From: an uncultured Flammeovirgaceae bacterium
GTDB taxonomy: Bacteria > Bacteroidota > Bacteroidia > Cytophagales > Cyclobacteriaceae
Reading direction: 5' to 3'
Assembly (NCBI GenBank): GCA_937883755.1
Contig: CAKZYA010000073.1
Span: 1 to 64,000 of the forward strand
Length of the DNA stretch: 64,000 bases
The notes below the pieces were generated by a model. That model was not told the DNA's origin and searched no databases. It was given only the letters and a program-made list of their open reading frames with translations. Shown here piece by piece: positions 1 to 7,533 of the stretch. Numbering within the stretch: the stretch's first letter is position 1; every line of letters starts with the position of its first letter. A program made the translations under genes and the position numbers.

Positions 1-92
1 GTGGCAGTACGCATTTTTTCTATATCTAACTCTTAAAAGTTTAAATCACTTCTATTTCTAAGGCCTTACTCTTTGCCAATCCTCCTGACACG

Positions 93-740
93 TTGGATCA
101 TTTTCCTAGTTATCGGATAGAAGGAGGAAAGCCTGCTTTTTACGATAAAGTAGGTAAGACGATCATTTACCCTTATTCAGCTATCCAAAGTAAAATTGTG
201 GGTACTTCTGTTATGTCTTTTGTATTAGCTCCTGATGGGAAAATTACCGATTATCAAATCGTTAATTCACTTAGTAAAGACATCGATTATGAGCTAGTTA
301 AAGCTTTTAAAGAGGCTGAAGATTTATGGTTACCCGACGCACAAGAAGACAAACATTACATTATTTTTGTGCCCATTATTTTTTTGCTTAACGACACTGA
401 ATTTCCGCTTTCAGCCCATGAGGCAGGATTTATGATGGAGGAGATAAAAATTGAAGCAGTAGTTGCTAATCTGGGTCGAGCGAATAATTACAATTTCCAT
501 TTAGAAAAAGCGAAAAGATCATACGAGAAACGCCGATACCGTAAAGCCCTACGCCACTTAAACGAACTTATTGAACGAAACCCGTTTAGTGCCGAGCTGT
601 ACAAGTTGCGCGGCTTTTCTCACTACAAACTCAATAAGCAAAAGGAAGCTTGCCTTGATTATCAAAAAATTAAGACCTTACTGCACCAGGCTATCCCGCC
701 AGCCGCTCGAAATATTTGCATTGGTGACCAAGAGCAGTAA
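93..740 (+). CDS. TonB C-terminal-domain protein with TPR tail, 5' end uncertain
   Basis: The first about 100 residues match the TonB C-terminal fold: a YP..A motif near residue 27, a central beta strand with APDGKI, and a VPIIFLL strand near residue 93. Such domains in Bacteroidota occur in TonB energy transducers and in many periplasmic proteins of unknown role. Residues about 138-205 (KRSYEKRRYRKALRHLNELI and on) form one or two TPR helices. The start at 93 is TTG. The frame is open upstream only to a TAA at 42-44, and the residues before 93 (SKALLFANPPDT) look like part of the protein. No signal peptide is in frame, although a hydrophobic stretch (AFFLYLTL) is encoded in frame 2 at about 11-34. 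So the gene may be frameshifted or begin before the window. Domain call is firm, start is not. Confidence 0.7.
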   Translation: MDHFPSYRIEGGKPAFYDKVGKTIIYPYSAIQSKIVGTSVMSFVLAPDGKITDYQIVNSLSKDIDYELVKAFKEAEDLWLPDAQEDKHYIIFVPIIFLLNDTEFPLSAHEAGFMMEEIKIEAVVANLGRANNYNFHLEKAKRSYEKRRYRKALRHLNELIERNPFSAELYKLRGFSHYKLNKQKEACLDYQKIKTLLHQAIPPAARNICIGDQEQ

Positions 741-796
741 GGCTTCAAGCCTCTTCATTTTGCTGAACATCAAACCTTGCGCTTAGTTGAATAGCT

Positions 797-1126
797 GTGC
801 AAACCCACGAACTTCATCAGGAGTACTTGAAGCTAACGAACAAAGTACTGCCCCAAATGGCCAGTGAGCAATGTTTACCTATTCGGTTCAATCACTGCTT
901 TCAGCGGGTGATCTTAAACACGTTATTTCAGGATTGCTGGTACAATCACCTAGACCGCAATAGTAAACTTCCCGCCTATCGTCAGTTATCCGAAGACCAA
1001 TTAAGGCAAGCCAATGCGATTGCTCAATCTATGATTGATTCTTCCCAAACTGGCAATCAGCTGAATTGGCAGAGTTTAGTTTATCGTGGAAAAATTAATC
1101 GCTCAAAAATTACAAGTAACGTATGA
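797..1126 (+). CDS. conserved small protein of unknown function
   Basis: A 109-residue soluble protein with a GTG start and no signal peptide or membrane segment. It has a compact conserved-looking core: LPIRFNHCFQR near residue 27, CWYNHLDR near 47, and near the C-terminus LNWQSLVYRGK. This looks like a single small helical domain with invariant-type His, Cys, Trp and Arg residues, which suggests a real conserved family, but I cannot assign a function. Its stop overlaps the ATG of the next gene by 4 bases (ATGA at 1123-1126), so the two are probably translationally coupled. That partner is a flavin-binding PNPOx-like protein. An association with flavin chemistry is inference from this coupling only. 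Confidence 0.7.
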   Translation: MQTHELHQEYLKLTNKVLPQMASEQCLPIRFNHCFQRVILNTLFQDCWYNHLDRNSKLPAYRQLSEDQLRQANAIAQSMIDSSQTGNQLNWQSLVYRGKINRSKITSNV

Positions 1127-1725
1127 TCTCCTCCCAACCATCTCTAGAAGAACTATTCGACCACGTTTGGGGAATGCTGGTACGAGGCGGGGCTGATGGC
1201 AGGCATCCGTACCACTTCCCATCTTTCGCGACTATTCATAATCAGCGAGGTATAGAACAACGTACCGTAGTGCTACGAAAGGCTGATAAAGGGAAGAGAC
1301 AGCTTATTTGCTATTCGGATATGCGCACTAGAAAAGTAGCTGGACTCGCGGAGAACGAGCAAGCCCATTGGTTATTTTACAATCACGGTAGTAAAGAGCA
1401 AATCCGGGCAAGAGTAACTACCCAGTTACATCATCAGGATGAAAGTAGTAACGAAAAGTGGGTAACTATTCCTCCCAAAAACCGGGGCGATTATTTAGGA
1501 CCCGTTCCTCCTGGCAACTTAACCGATGAACATACTGATAACCGCCCAGTCAGTTTCAAGCAAAATCCTACTGAGGAAAACACTCAATCAGGATATAAGA
1601 ATTTTGCATTGATTGTCAGCACTGTCTATCATCTGGATTTTCTTAAACTAAGCCGAGACGGACATATCCGGGCTCAATTTAACTGGCGTGATGATAAATG
1701 GGAAAAGAGCTGGGTTGCCCCCTAA
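1123..1725 (+). CDS. pyridoxamine 5'-phosphate oxidase-like FMN-binding protein
   Basis: A 200-residue protein with the layout of the PNPOx-like split-barrel flavoproteins (Alr4036/Pyridox_oxase_2 type). The N-terminal helix (SLEELFDHVWGML) is followed by strands carrying RTVVLRKAD and SDMRTRKV, the usual FMN phosphate-binding region, then HWLFYN and a C-terminal dimer strand ending FNWRDDKWEKSWVAP. Family members bind FMN; the substrate of this subgroup is generally unknown, and it is not expected to replace the true PdxH. It overlaps the preceding gene by 4 bases. Its stop codon also overlaps by 4 bases the stop of a tiny minus-strand gene (1722-1725), an unusually tight convergent arrangement. 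Confidence 0.8.
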   Translation: MISSQPSLEELFDHVWGMLVRGGADGRHPYHFPSFATIHNQRGIEQRTVVLRKADKGKRQLICYSDMRTRKVAGLAENEQAHWLFYNHGSKEQIRARVTTQLHHQDESSNEKWVTIPPKNRGDYLGPVPPGNLTDEHTDNRPVSFKQNPTEENTQSGYKNFALIVSTVYHLDFLKLSRDGHIRAQFNWRDDKWEKSWVAP

Positions 1726-1835
1726 ACAAAAGCAAAAAGATCGGTAAACAAAACTGCTCCAATGGCTGCCAGTAGTACTAGTGTGAGTAAAATGGAAGAT
1801 GGGCTACCAAAAGCAACTTTAAAAATTTTATCCAT
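1722..1835 (-). CDS. tiny single-pass membrane protein (37 aa)
   Basis: A minus-strand frame that starts MDKIFKVAFG and contains one strongly hydrophobic helix (about residues 14-30, SILLTLVLLAAIGAVLF), ending FTDLFAFV before TAG. Its ATG overlaps the stop of the upstream tiny gene by one base (TAATG), a classic coupling junction. Its own stop overlaps the stop of the convergent PNPOx-like gene. Two adjacent small frames that both encode a clean transmembrane helix and meet at TAATG are unlikely by chance. It is too short for many gene callers. I do not recognise the family. Small subunits of respiratory or transport complexes have this appearance, but no partner lies nearby. Confidence 0.55.
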   Translation of the reverse strand: MDKIFKVAFGSPSSILLTLVLLAAIGAVLFTDLFAFV

Positions 1836-2014
1836 TAGTGGGTTTCCGTTTTATCTGCCACTGGGTCTACTTCTACAGTTCCTTCGTCAGCTTCTTTATC
1901 TTCTTCTTGCACTGACAAGAAATGGGTGAAAGTTAGGGCAGCAATGATTCCCAGTAATCCCCCGACAATCCATGTAAACAACTCTAGACCTTCGGTTCCG
2001 TTAGCATCAAACAT
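1835..2014 (-). CDS. small single-pass membrane protein with acidic tail (59 aa)
   Basis: A minus-strand frame beginning MFDANGTEGLELFTW. A hydrophobic helix covers about residues 14-33 (FTWIVGGLLGIIAALTFTHF), followed by a strongly acidic hydrophilic tail (VQEEDKEADEGTVEVDP). It would sit in the inner membrane with the tail on one side. It is coupled by TAATG to the 37-residue membrane protein downstream, so the two form a two-gene mini-operon opposite the PNPOx gene. No family was recognised. About 290 bases separate its start from the next gene (the ABC exporter at 2302, plus strand); that stretch is AT-rich and shows no further gene. Confidence 0.6.
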   Translation of the reverse strand: MFDANGTEGLELFTWIVGGLLGIIAALTFTHFLSVQEEDKEADEGTVEVDPVADKTETH

Positions 2015-2301
2015 ATTTTCAATAATTAAATTTTAGACAATTTTAGTATTACTATTCAAATGTTTTGGCCTCTGAGTTTAGAGTTCTATCACTACAATGG
2101 CTAAGGATAATATACTCAAGACCCTAAACCCAAAAACTCTGAACACCATAACAGGATGTTCCGCAATTTTACCAAAATAGTTAAAAACATACTAGCTTTG
2201 TCGCTTAACAATCAGATAAACTTTTGCTAGAATCTTACTTCATCAACTGAACTTGTAGGAAGCTTGTTTTTTAAAGTAAATTCTCGGCCTGACTCAGTGC
2301 T

Positions 2302-4134
2302 ATGAAAACTTATTTACGAATACTTTCTTTTGCCAAGCCCTACCGCCGTTTTATTCCGCAGTACTTACTTTTTGCTTCGCTTTCTATACTATTCGGGCTG
2401 ATTAACCTCACCTTACTCATTCCGCTATTTGAAGTGTTATTCAATCAAGTTGATGAAACTATGTTAACCGAAATGCGCAATGCTCCAGCATTTTCACTTT
2501 CGGTAGACTACGTAATAAATACATTCAATTACTATTTTCTAGCGATTGTGGATACGCGAGGCAAAGTTGGGGCATTAACATTTGTTTGCGGGATCATTGT
2601 AATTTCTGTATTTCTCTCAAATCTGTTCCGTTACGTATCGGGGTTGACTCTGGCAAAAATTAGGGCTTCAGTAATCCAGAAGCTGCGAATGCGAATTTTT
2701 GATCAAGTATCACAACTCCACCTGGGGTACTTCACCAATGAGCAAAAGGGTGATATTATGTCGCGTATGACTAATGATGTGCAGGAAGTAGAAAACTCCG
2801 TGGTAAATACTCTGAAGGTTGCTTTTCGTGATCCAGCTACTATTATTGGTTATTTTGCGGTACTGCTGCTGATGTCGCCCCAACTCACCGTTTTTGTGCT
2901 GCTGGTTTTAGTGCTTTCGGGAGTTATTATCTCGCAGATTAACAAGCGACTAAAGAAAAAGGCCACCGAAAGCCAGGAGTCCTTAGGGCGAATTGTAGGT
3001 ATTCTGGATGAAGTGCTGTCAGGAATGCGGATTGTCAAAGCTTTTAACGCCCGCCCTCTAATTCAGCATACGTTTGAGAAGGAAGTACAGCATTACGCCC
3101 GCACTAACGTAGCAATGGCGCGTAAGCAAGAGTTGGCTTCTCCTACTTCCGAGTTTCTGGGGGTCACGGTTGTTGCCGGCATTCTATTGTTTGGGGGAAT
3201 TCTGGTGCTTAATAACGACTCATCACTCAGTGCGAGCGAGTTTATTACATACATAATCATTTTCTCTCAAATGCTGAATCCCGCTCGTTCTATCACGAAT
3301 GCTATCAGTAGTATTCAGCGGGGGTTAGCTTCAGGAGAGCGGATTTTCCGGATTGTTGATACTCAGCCCCAGATTGTTGAAAAAGAGAATGCCCGTCCCC
3401 TACCTGCTTTTGAACGGGAAATTCGGTTTGAGAATATTTCGTTTGCTTATGAAGATGAATTAGTACTACAAAACATTAACCTCACGCTCGAAAAAGGGAA
3501 AACAATTGCTCTGGTTGGCCCGTCAGGTGGAGGAAAATCTACGCTGGCTGATCTACTGCCCCGTTTTTACGATCCTACGGAGGGAAATATATTCTTGGAT
3601 GATGTACCGCTTGATGAGTATCAGATCAAAGCGTTGCGCCAGCATATGGGTATTGTAACCCAGGAATCTATTCTCTTCAACAACACTATTTTCAATAACA
3701 TTACCTTTGGCAAACCTGATGCTACTGAAGAAGAAGTAGTTCAAGCCGCTAAGATTGCTAACGCTCACGAATTCATTCTGGAAACGCCTGAGCAATACCA
3801 AACCGTGGTAGGTGAGCGAGGCTCTAAACTATCGGGTGGACAACGGCAACGGATTAGCATTGCTCGCGCCGTGCTCAAAAACCCTGCTATTTTGGTTTTA
3901 GACGAAGCCACTTCCGCCTTAGATTCAGAGTCAGAGCGGTTGGTACAGGAAGCTCTGACCCATTTAATGCAAAACCGAACTTCGCTGGTAATTGCCCATC
4001 GGCTTAGCACTATTCAGCACGCAGATGAAATTGTGGTCGTGCAACAGGGAAGAATTGTAGAGCGAGGTACTCACCTTGAATTGGTAGAAGAAGGCGGCTT
4101 ATACCGGAAACTGACCCAGATGCAGACGGTATGA
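2302..4134 (+). CDS. ABC exporter, half-transporter (MsbA-like)
   Basis: A 610-residue fused exporter: six-helix transmembrane domain (about residues 15-340) followed by a nucleotide-binding domain (about 365-605). The ATPase motifs are intact: Walker A GPSGGGKST near 404, signature LSGGQRQR near 509, Walker B ILVLDEATSALD near 530, and the H-loop AHRLSTI near 565. The length and order are those of homodimeric type IV exporters of the MsbA/LmrA class, which flip lipids, lipopolysaccharide core or hydrophobic drugs from the inner leaflet. The gmhA gene two positions downstream, which makes a heptose precursor of LPS core, fits a lipid A flippase role but does not prove it. ATG start, and no overlapping gene upstream. 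Confidence 0.9.
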   Translation: MKTYLRILSFAKPYRRFIPQYLLFASLSILFGLINLTLLIPLFEVLFNQVDETMLTEMRNAPAFSLSVDYVINTFNYYFLAIVDTRGKVGALTFVCGIIVISVFLSNLFRYVSGLTLAKIRASVIQKLRMRIFDQVSQLHLGYFTNEQKGDIMSRMTNDVQEVENSVVNTLKVAFRDPATIIGYFAVLLLMSPQLTVFVLLVLVLSGVIISQINKRLKKKATESQESLGRIVGILDEVLSGMRIVKAFNARPLIQHTFEKEVQHYARTNVAMARKQELASPTSEFLGVTVVAGILLFGGILVLNNDSSLSASEFITYIIIFSQMLNPARSITNAISSIQRGLASGERIFRIVDTQPQIVEKENARPLPAFEREIRFENISFAYEDELVLQNINLTLEKGKTIALVGPSGGGKSTLADLLPRFYDPTEGNIFLDDVPLDEYQIKALRQHMGIVTQESILFNNTIFNNITFGKPDATEEEVVQAAKIANAHEFILETPEQYQTVVGERGSKLSGGQRQRISIARAVLKNPAILVLDEATSALDSESERLVQEALTHLMQNRTSLVIAHRLSTIQHADEIVVVQQGRIVERGTHLELVEEGGLYRKLTQMQTV

Positions 4135-4212
4135 CCACAAACAAAGTAGATATAAGCACGTGTTATTACTATAACCAACCGTATTAGACTAAATACAACC
4201 ACTTACTAGCTC

Positions 4213-4587
4213 ATGAAACCTATTCGCTTGTTTTTTTACGTATTGCTATTTTTTTTTCACCTAGCATTGGTAGCTTTCGCTTTTAGCCTGGATGACTCGG
4301 TAGCCCAAAGCTTGGCAGAAAGTGCGAGTACTATCCGTACTATTACCCTAATCGGACTAGCAATGTTTCTCATTGTTTTTGCCTGGGCCATGCTTGATAG
4401 GCGGCTTTATCAAAGCAAAATTGCCAAGCTGGAAGCAGAAAAAAACGAAATTAAAGCCCAAGTATACGACATGAAACGACGGGAAGACCAGATAGACGAG
4501 GAAATCAAATCCTTTGAGTCATCTCTTGAGCCCAAAAAATCCACCCCTGAAGATTCCTCAGATACCGACCAAAAGAAGCTTACATGA
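4213..4587 (+). CDS. two-helix membrane protein with coiled coil
   Basis: A 124-residue protein with two predicted transmembrane helices (about residues 5-25 and 41-62), a charged heptad-rich coiled coil (about 66-106, [20 protein letters not shown]) and an acidic, serine-rich tail. No catalytic motif is visible and I do not recognise a family. The stop overlaps the gmhA start by 4 bases (ATGA), so it is translationally coupled to the heptose isomerase, and it follows an MsbA-like exporter by 78 bases. A role in envelope or LPS assembly is inferred from this position only. Confidence 0.7.
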   Translation: MKPIRLFFYVLLFFFHLALVAFAFSLDDSVAQSLAESASTIRTITLIGLAMFLIVFAWAMLDRRLYQSKIAKLEAEKNEIKAQVYDMKRREDQIDEEIKSFESSLEPKKSTPEDSSDTDQKKLT

Positions 4588-5165
4588 TTGATCTAATCCG
4601 AGCTGAGCTCGATGAGGCTATTCAACTACTAGAAAAAGTACGGCAAGATGAACAACTGCTAACTCAGGTTGAACGAGCAGCTACTATTTTTGCCCAAACC
4701 ATCCGAAACGGTGGAAAAATTATTAGTTGTGGTAACGGTGGTTCTCACTGCGATGCTATGCACTTCGCCGAAGAACTCAGTGGACGCTACCGTGATGAGC
4801 GAATGGCTCTTCCCGCTATTGCGATCTCTGACCCCAGCCATATTTCCTGCGTCAGCAATGACTACGGCTACGACCAAATCTTCTCTCGTTTTATTGCAGG
4901 ATTAGGTCAGCCCCAGGATGCTTTACTCGCTATTAGTACCAGCGGCAACTCTCCTAATATTATTAAAGCCGTGGAAGCTGCCGAGGCTAAGGACATGAAA
5001 ACCATAGTTCTCACTGGAAAAAACGGCGGAAAACTAGCCGAAAAAGCTGATGTTGAAATCCGCGTACCCCATTTTGGTTACGCTGACCGCATTCAAGAAA
5101 TCCACATCAAAGTCATCCACATCCTTATTCTTCTTATTGAGAAACAAGTAATTGTGAAAAGCTAA
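4584..5165 (+). CDS. gmhA: phosphoheptose isomerase, SIS domain
   Basis: GmhA isomerises sedoheptulose 7-phosphate to D-glycero-heptose 7-phosphate, the first step of ADP-heptose synthesis for LPS inner core or S-layer glycans. The 193-residue protein matches the family length and has the SIS sugar-phosphate loop ([17 protein letters not shown], about residues 48-65), the second phosphate loop STSGNSPN near 113, and the C-terminal metal-site helix [11 protein letters not shown] near 168, with the Gln and His that bind zinc in known GmhA enzymes. It is a soluble tetramer in characterised relatives. It overlaps the upstream membrane-protein gene by 4 bases. The following 166 bases before the next gene contain no feature I can support. 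Confidence 0.9.
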   Translation: MIDLIRAELDEAIQLLEKVRQDEQLLTQVERAATIFAQTIRNGGKIISCGNGGSHCDAMHFAEELSGRYRDERMALPAIAISDPSHISCVSNDYGYDQIFSRFIAGLGQPQDALLAISTSGNSPNIIKAVEAAEAKDMKTIVLTGKNGGKLAEKADVEIRVPHFGYADRIQEIHIKVIHILILLIEKQVIVKS

Positions 5166-5331
5166 TTCACTTGTTTTCCTACATAGCTGCTGAAATACAT
5201 ATAATCAAGTTGTGTGGGTTTTACCTGTTTATCACTTTAGTGCGATAGTGTTTAGGTGTTCAAATTATTCATGAACATAAGAATACACAAACGCTTGAAT
5301 ACATAATGATTTCCATTATCAACTAATAAAA

Positions 5332-6870
5332 ATGTTAGCAAAGACGTTTGGTGGAGCGGTTTTCGGAGTGGATGCGTACTTAATTACGATTGAGGTGAGT
5401 GTGGGTCAGGGCACTAAATTTTTTATGGTAGGATTACCCGACAGCGCTGTAAAGGAAAGTGAGCAGCGGGTGGAGGCTGCCATCAAGCACTCTGGCTACG
5501 CCATGCCCCGCATCAAAACGGTGGTAAATCTGGCTCCAGCCGATATTCGTAAAGAAGGTTCGGCTTATGACCTACCCATCGCCGTAGGAATACTGGCTGC
5601 ATCAGAGCAAATTCAGGATACGCTACTATCCAAGTATTTAATAATGGGTGAGCTTTCATTGGATGGTATTCTGCGACCTATCAAAGGAGTACTGCCTATT
5701 GCAGTAGAAGCCCGTAAACACGGTTACCAAGGTTTTATTTTACCCAAAGAAAATGCGCGGGAAGCCGCCATTGTAAACAATCTGGAAGTAATTGGGGTAG
5801 AAACTCTGAGTGAAACGATTGACTTTCTGCAAGGCAAACAAGCCATTGAACCCTTCTGGCACGAAACCCGCGATGTATTCTTTGAAGAAATCAATCAATT
5901 TGCCGTAGACTTCTCGGATGTACAGGGGCACGAAAGCATCAAACGAGCATTAGAAGTAGCCGCTGCCGGAGGGCATAACGTTATCATGGTCGGCCCGCCC
6001 GGTTCGGGTAAAACTATGCTGGCGAGACGTATTCCAACTATTCTTCCTCCGCTCACGCTACACGAAGCTCTGGAAACTACTAAAATTCACTCTGTAGCAG
6101 GTAAACTGGGTGGGAATAACTCGCTGATCGCCCGACGTCCATTTTGCGCGCCCCATCACACTATTAGTGATGCGGCCTTAGTTGGTGGGGGTAATATTCC
6201 TCAGCCCGGTCAGATTTCACTAGCGCATAATGGCATTCTGTTTCTAGATGAATTGCCGGAGTTCAAACGAACAGTCCTGGAAGTACTACGTCAACCGCTG
6301 GAAGAGCGGACAGTCACCATCTCCCGGGCAAAGGGAACGGTGAATTTTCCGGCTAACTTTATGCTAATCGCTAGTATGAACCCTAGCCCTTCCGGCGATT
6401 TTTTCGACGCCCAAACCGGAGGTCACCCCGATTCACCTACGGCAGTGCAACGCTATCTCAATAAAATCAGTGGCCCATTGCTTGATCGTATCGATATTCA
6501 CGTAGAAGTAAATCCGGTTCCATTTGACGAGATGACCGCTGACCGTAAAACTGAAAGCAGTAAAGTCATTCGGCAACGAGTGATTACCGCCCGGCGACGA
6601 CAGACCGAACGGTTTAAAGAATCTACTGTCTACTGCAACGCCATGATGCCTCCCCCGATGGTAAAAGAAATCTGCAAAATATCCCCTGCTGGAAAAACCC
6701 TACTTAAAACCGCTATGGAAAGACTTGGTTTATCCTCTCGAGCCTACGATCGTATCCTAAAAGTCTCCCGTACCATTGCTGACTTAGCCGGAATCGACGA
6801 TATTGCGGTAGAGCACCTCGCCGAAGCCATCCAGTACCGTAGCCTCGACCGTGAAGGGTGGAACGGGTAA
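5332..6870 (+). CDS. YifB/ComM-family Mg-chelatase-like AAA+ ATPase
   Basis: A 512-residue protein of the YifB/ComM family: an N-terminal Lon-protease-like (ChlI) domain (about 1-170, starting MLAKTFGGAVFGVDAYLI), a central AAA+ domain with Walker A GPPGSGKT at about 221-228 and Walker B LFLDELPEF near 305, and a C-terminal Mg-chelatase-like domain (about 405-505) ending ALEYRSLDR-like (here AIQYRSLDREGWNG). ComM is a hexameric helicase that promotes branch migration when transformed DNA is integrated. It is not a chelatase despite the name. Length and order are normal. The last residues and the stop codon lie inside a perfect 48-bp palindrome. It is monocistronic as far as can be seen. Confidence 0.9.
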   Translation: MLAKTFGGAVFGVDAYLITIEVSVGQGTKFFMVGLPDSAVKESEQRVEAAIKHSGYAMPRIKTVVNLAPADIRKEGSAYDLPIAVGILAASEQIQDTLLSKYLIMGELSLDGILRPIKGVLPIAVEARKHGYQGFILPKENAREAAIVNNLEVIGVETLSETIDFLQGKQAIEPFWHETRDVFFEEINQFAVDFSDVQGHESIKRALEVAAAGGHNVIMVGPPGSGKTMLARRIPTILPPLTLHEALETTKIHSVAGKLGGNNSLIARRPFCAPHHTISDAALVGGGNIPQPGQISLAHNGILFLDELPEFKRTVLEVLRQPLEERTVTISRAKGTVNFPANFMLIASMNPSPSGDFFDAQTGGHPDSPTAVQRYLNKISGPLLDRIDIHVEVNPVPFDEMTADRKTESSKVIRQRVITARRRQTERFKESTVYCNAMMPPPMVKEICKISPAGKTLLKTAMERLGLSSRAYDRILKVSRTIADLAGIDDIAVEHLAEAIQYRSLDREGWNG

Positions 6871-6904
6871 GGATGTATTGCAATACATCCTTACCCGTTC
6901 CACC
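6857..6904. terminator. perfect 48-bp palindrome across the end of the ComM-like gene
   Basis: Bases 6857-6880 are the exact reverse complement of 6881-6904: 24-bp arms, no mismatch and no spacer, with the centre at TTG|CAA. The left arm includes the last four codons and the TAA stop (6868-6870) of the upstream gene. As RNA it would make a very stable GC-rich hairpin right at the stop codon. No T-run follows, so if it terminates transcription it is not a classic U-tract terminator. mRNA 3'-end protection, or a perfect target site copied by recombination, are alternatives. Confidence 0.65.
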
Positions 6905-6951
6905 TACGTAAACAATTTCCTCTTGAAGTAGCAGTTGTTACAATAATCGTC

Positions 6952-6959
6952 TACTTTTG
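6952..6959 (+). promoter_or_regulatory. Bacteroidota -7 element (TACTTTTG)
   Basis: TACTTTTG fits the Bacteroidota -7 consensus TAnnTTTG exactly and lies 20 bases before the ATG of the SPOR lipoprotein gene, just after the palindrome that ends the previous gene. No TTTG occurs at the ideal upstream distance; TTG words at 6923 and 6935 are too far and too close. Only the -7 part is supported. Confidence 0.4.
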
Positions 6960-6979
6960 GCTTTGGAAAATTTAGAAAA

Positions 6980-7513
6980 ATGAAGCAAAACTTATTTGTA
7001 TACTTTAGCTCAGCCATAATTCTGGTGATTTTCCAGTATTGCGCTCCAACCAAAACTATCAGTACCCAGGGGGCTGAAGAATATAGCGAAGAATTAAGTC
7101 CCTACCGAATTCACTACACTGACTCTATTGCTCAAGCTAATGTTACTTCCAGCGAGCCAAATCCTGAGCAGGTAATTTCATCCGTTTCTACTTTACCTAC
7201 TCCCAACGCCGTTACTGGAGAAATTGAGGATTACTTTGATGCCGTGGATAAACAACACCAGGAGAAAAATGAGTACCCAGGCTTCACGCTTCAGGTATAC
7301 ACTGGTAATAGTCGAGAAGAAGCCAACGAAGCTAAACTCAAAGTTTACAAGGCGTTACCCGATGCCGAACCCGCTGTGCGGTTCTCAACCATTTGGCGCA
7401 CCAGAGTGGGCGAATATGCCTCCCGCTTAGAAGCACAACAGGACTACTTTGCTCTGCGGAAGTATTTCCCTAATGTGTTGCTAGTACCTGAAACCTTTCG
7501 AGCGGTGGATTAA
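6980..7513 (+). CDS. SPOR-domain lipoprotein-like exported protein
   Basis: A 177-residue exported protein. The N-terminus has a hydrophobic signal (about residues 5-20) ending IFQYC, which could be a non-standard lipobox with Cys 21 as the lipidated residue. A low-complexity linker rich in Ser, Pro and acidic residues follows (about 25-95). The C-terminal region (about 100-172, GFTLQVYTGNSREEANEAKL onward) has the SPOR pattern: a beta strand, a helix with spaced Ala and Lys, WRTRVGEYASRLEAQ, then a final helix and LLVPE. SPOR domains bind denuded peptidoglycan, often at division sites. It precedes an M20 amidohydrolase by 20 bases, probably as one operon. Confidence 0.75.
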   Translation: MKQNLFVYFSSAIILVIFQYCAPTKTISTQGAEEYSEELSPYRIHYTDSIAQANVTSSEPNPEQVISSVSTLPTPNAVTGEIEDYFDAVDKQHQEKNEYPGFTLQVYTGNSREEANEAKLKVYKALPDAEPAVRFSTIWRTRVGEYASRLEAQQDYFALRKYFPNVLLVPETFRAVD

Positions 7514-7533
7514 CCCCAGACCTGTACAGATAC

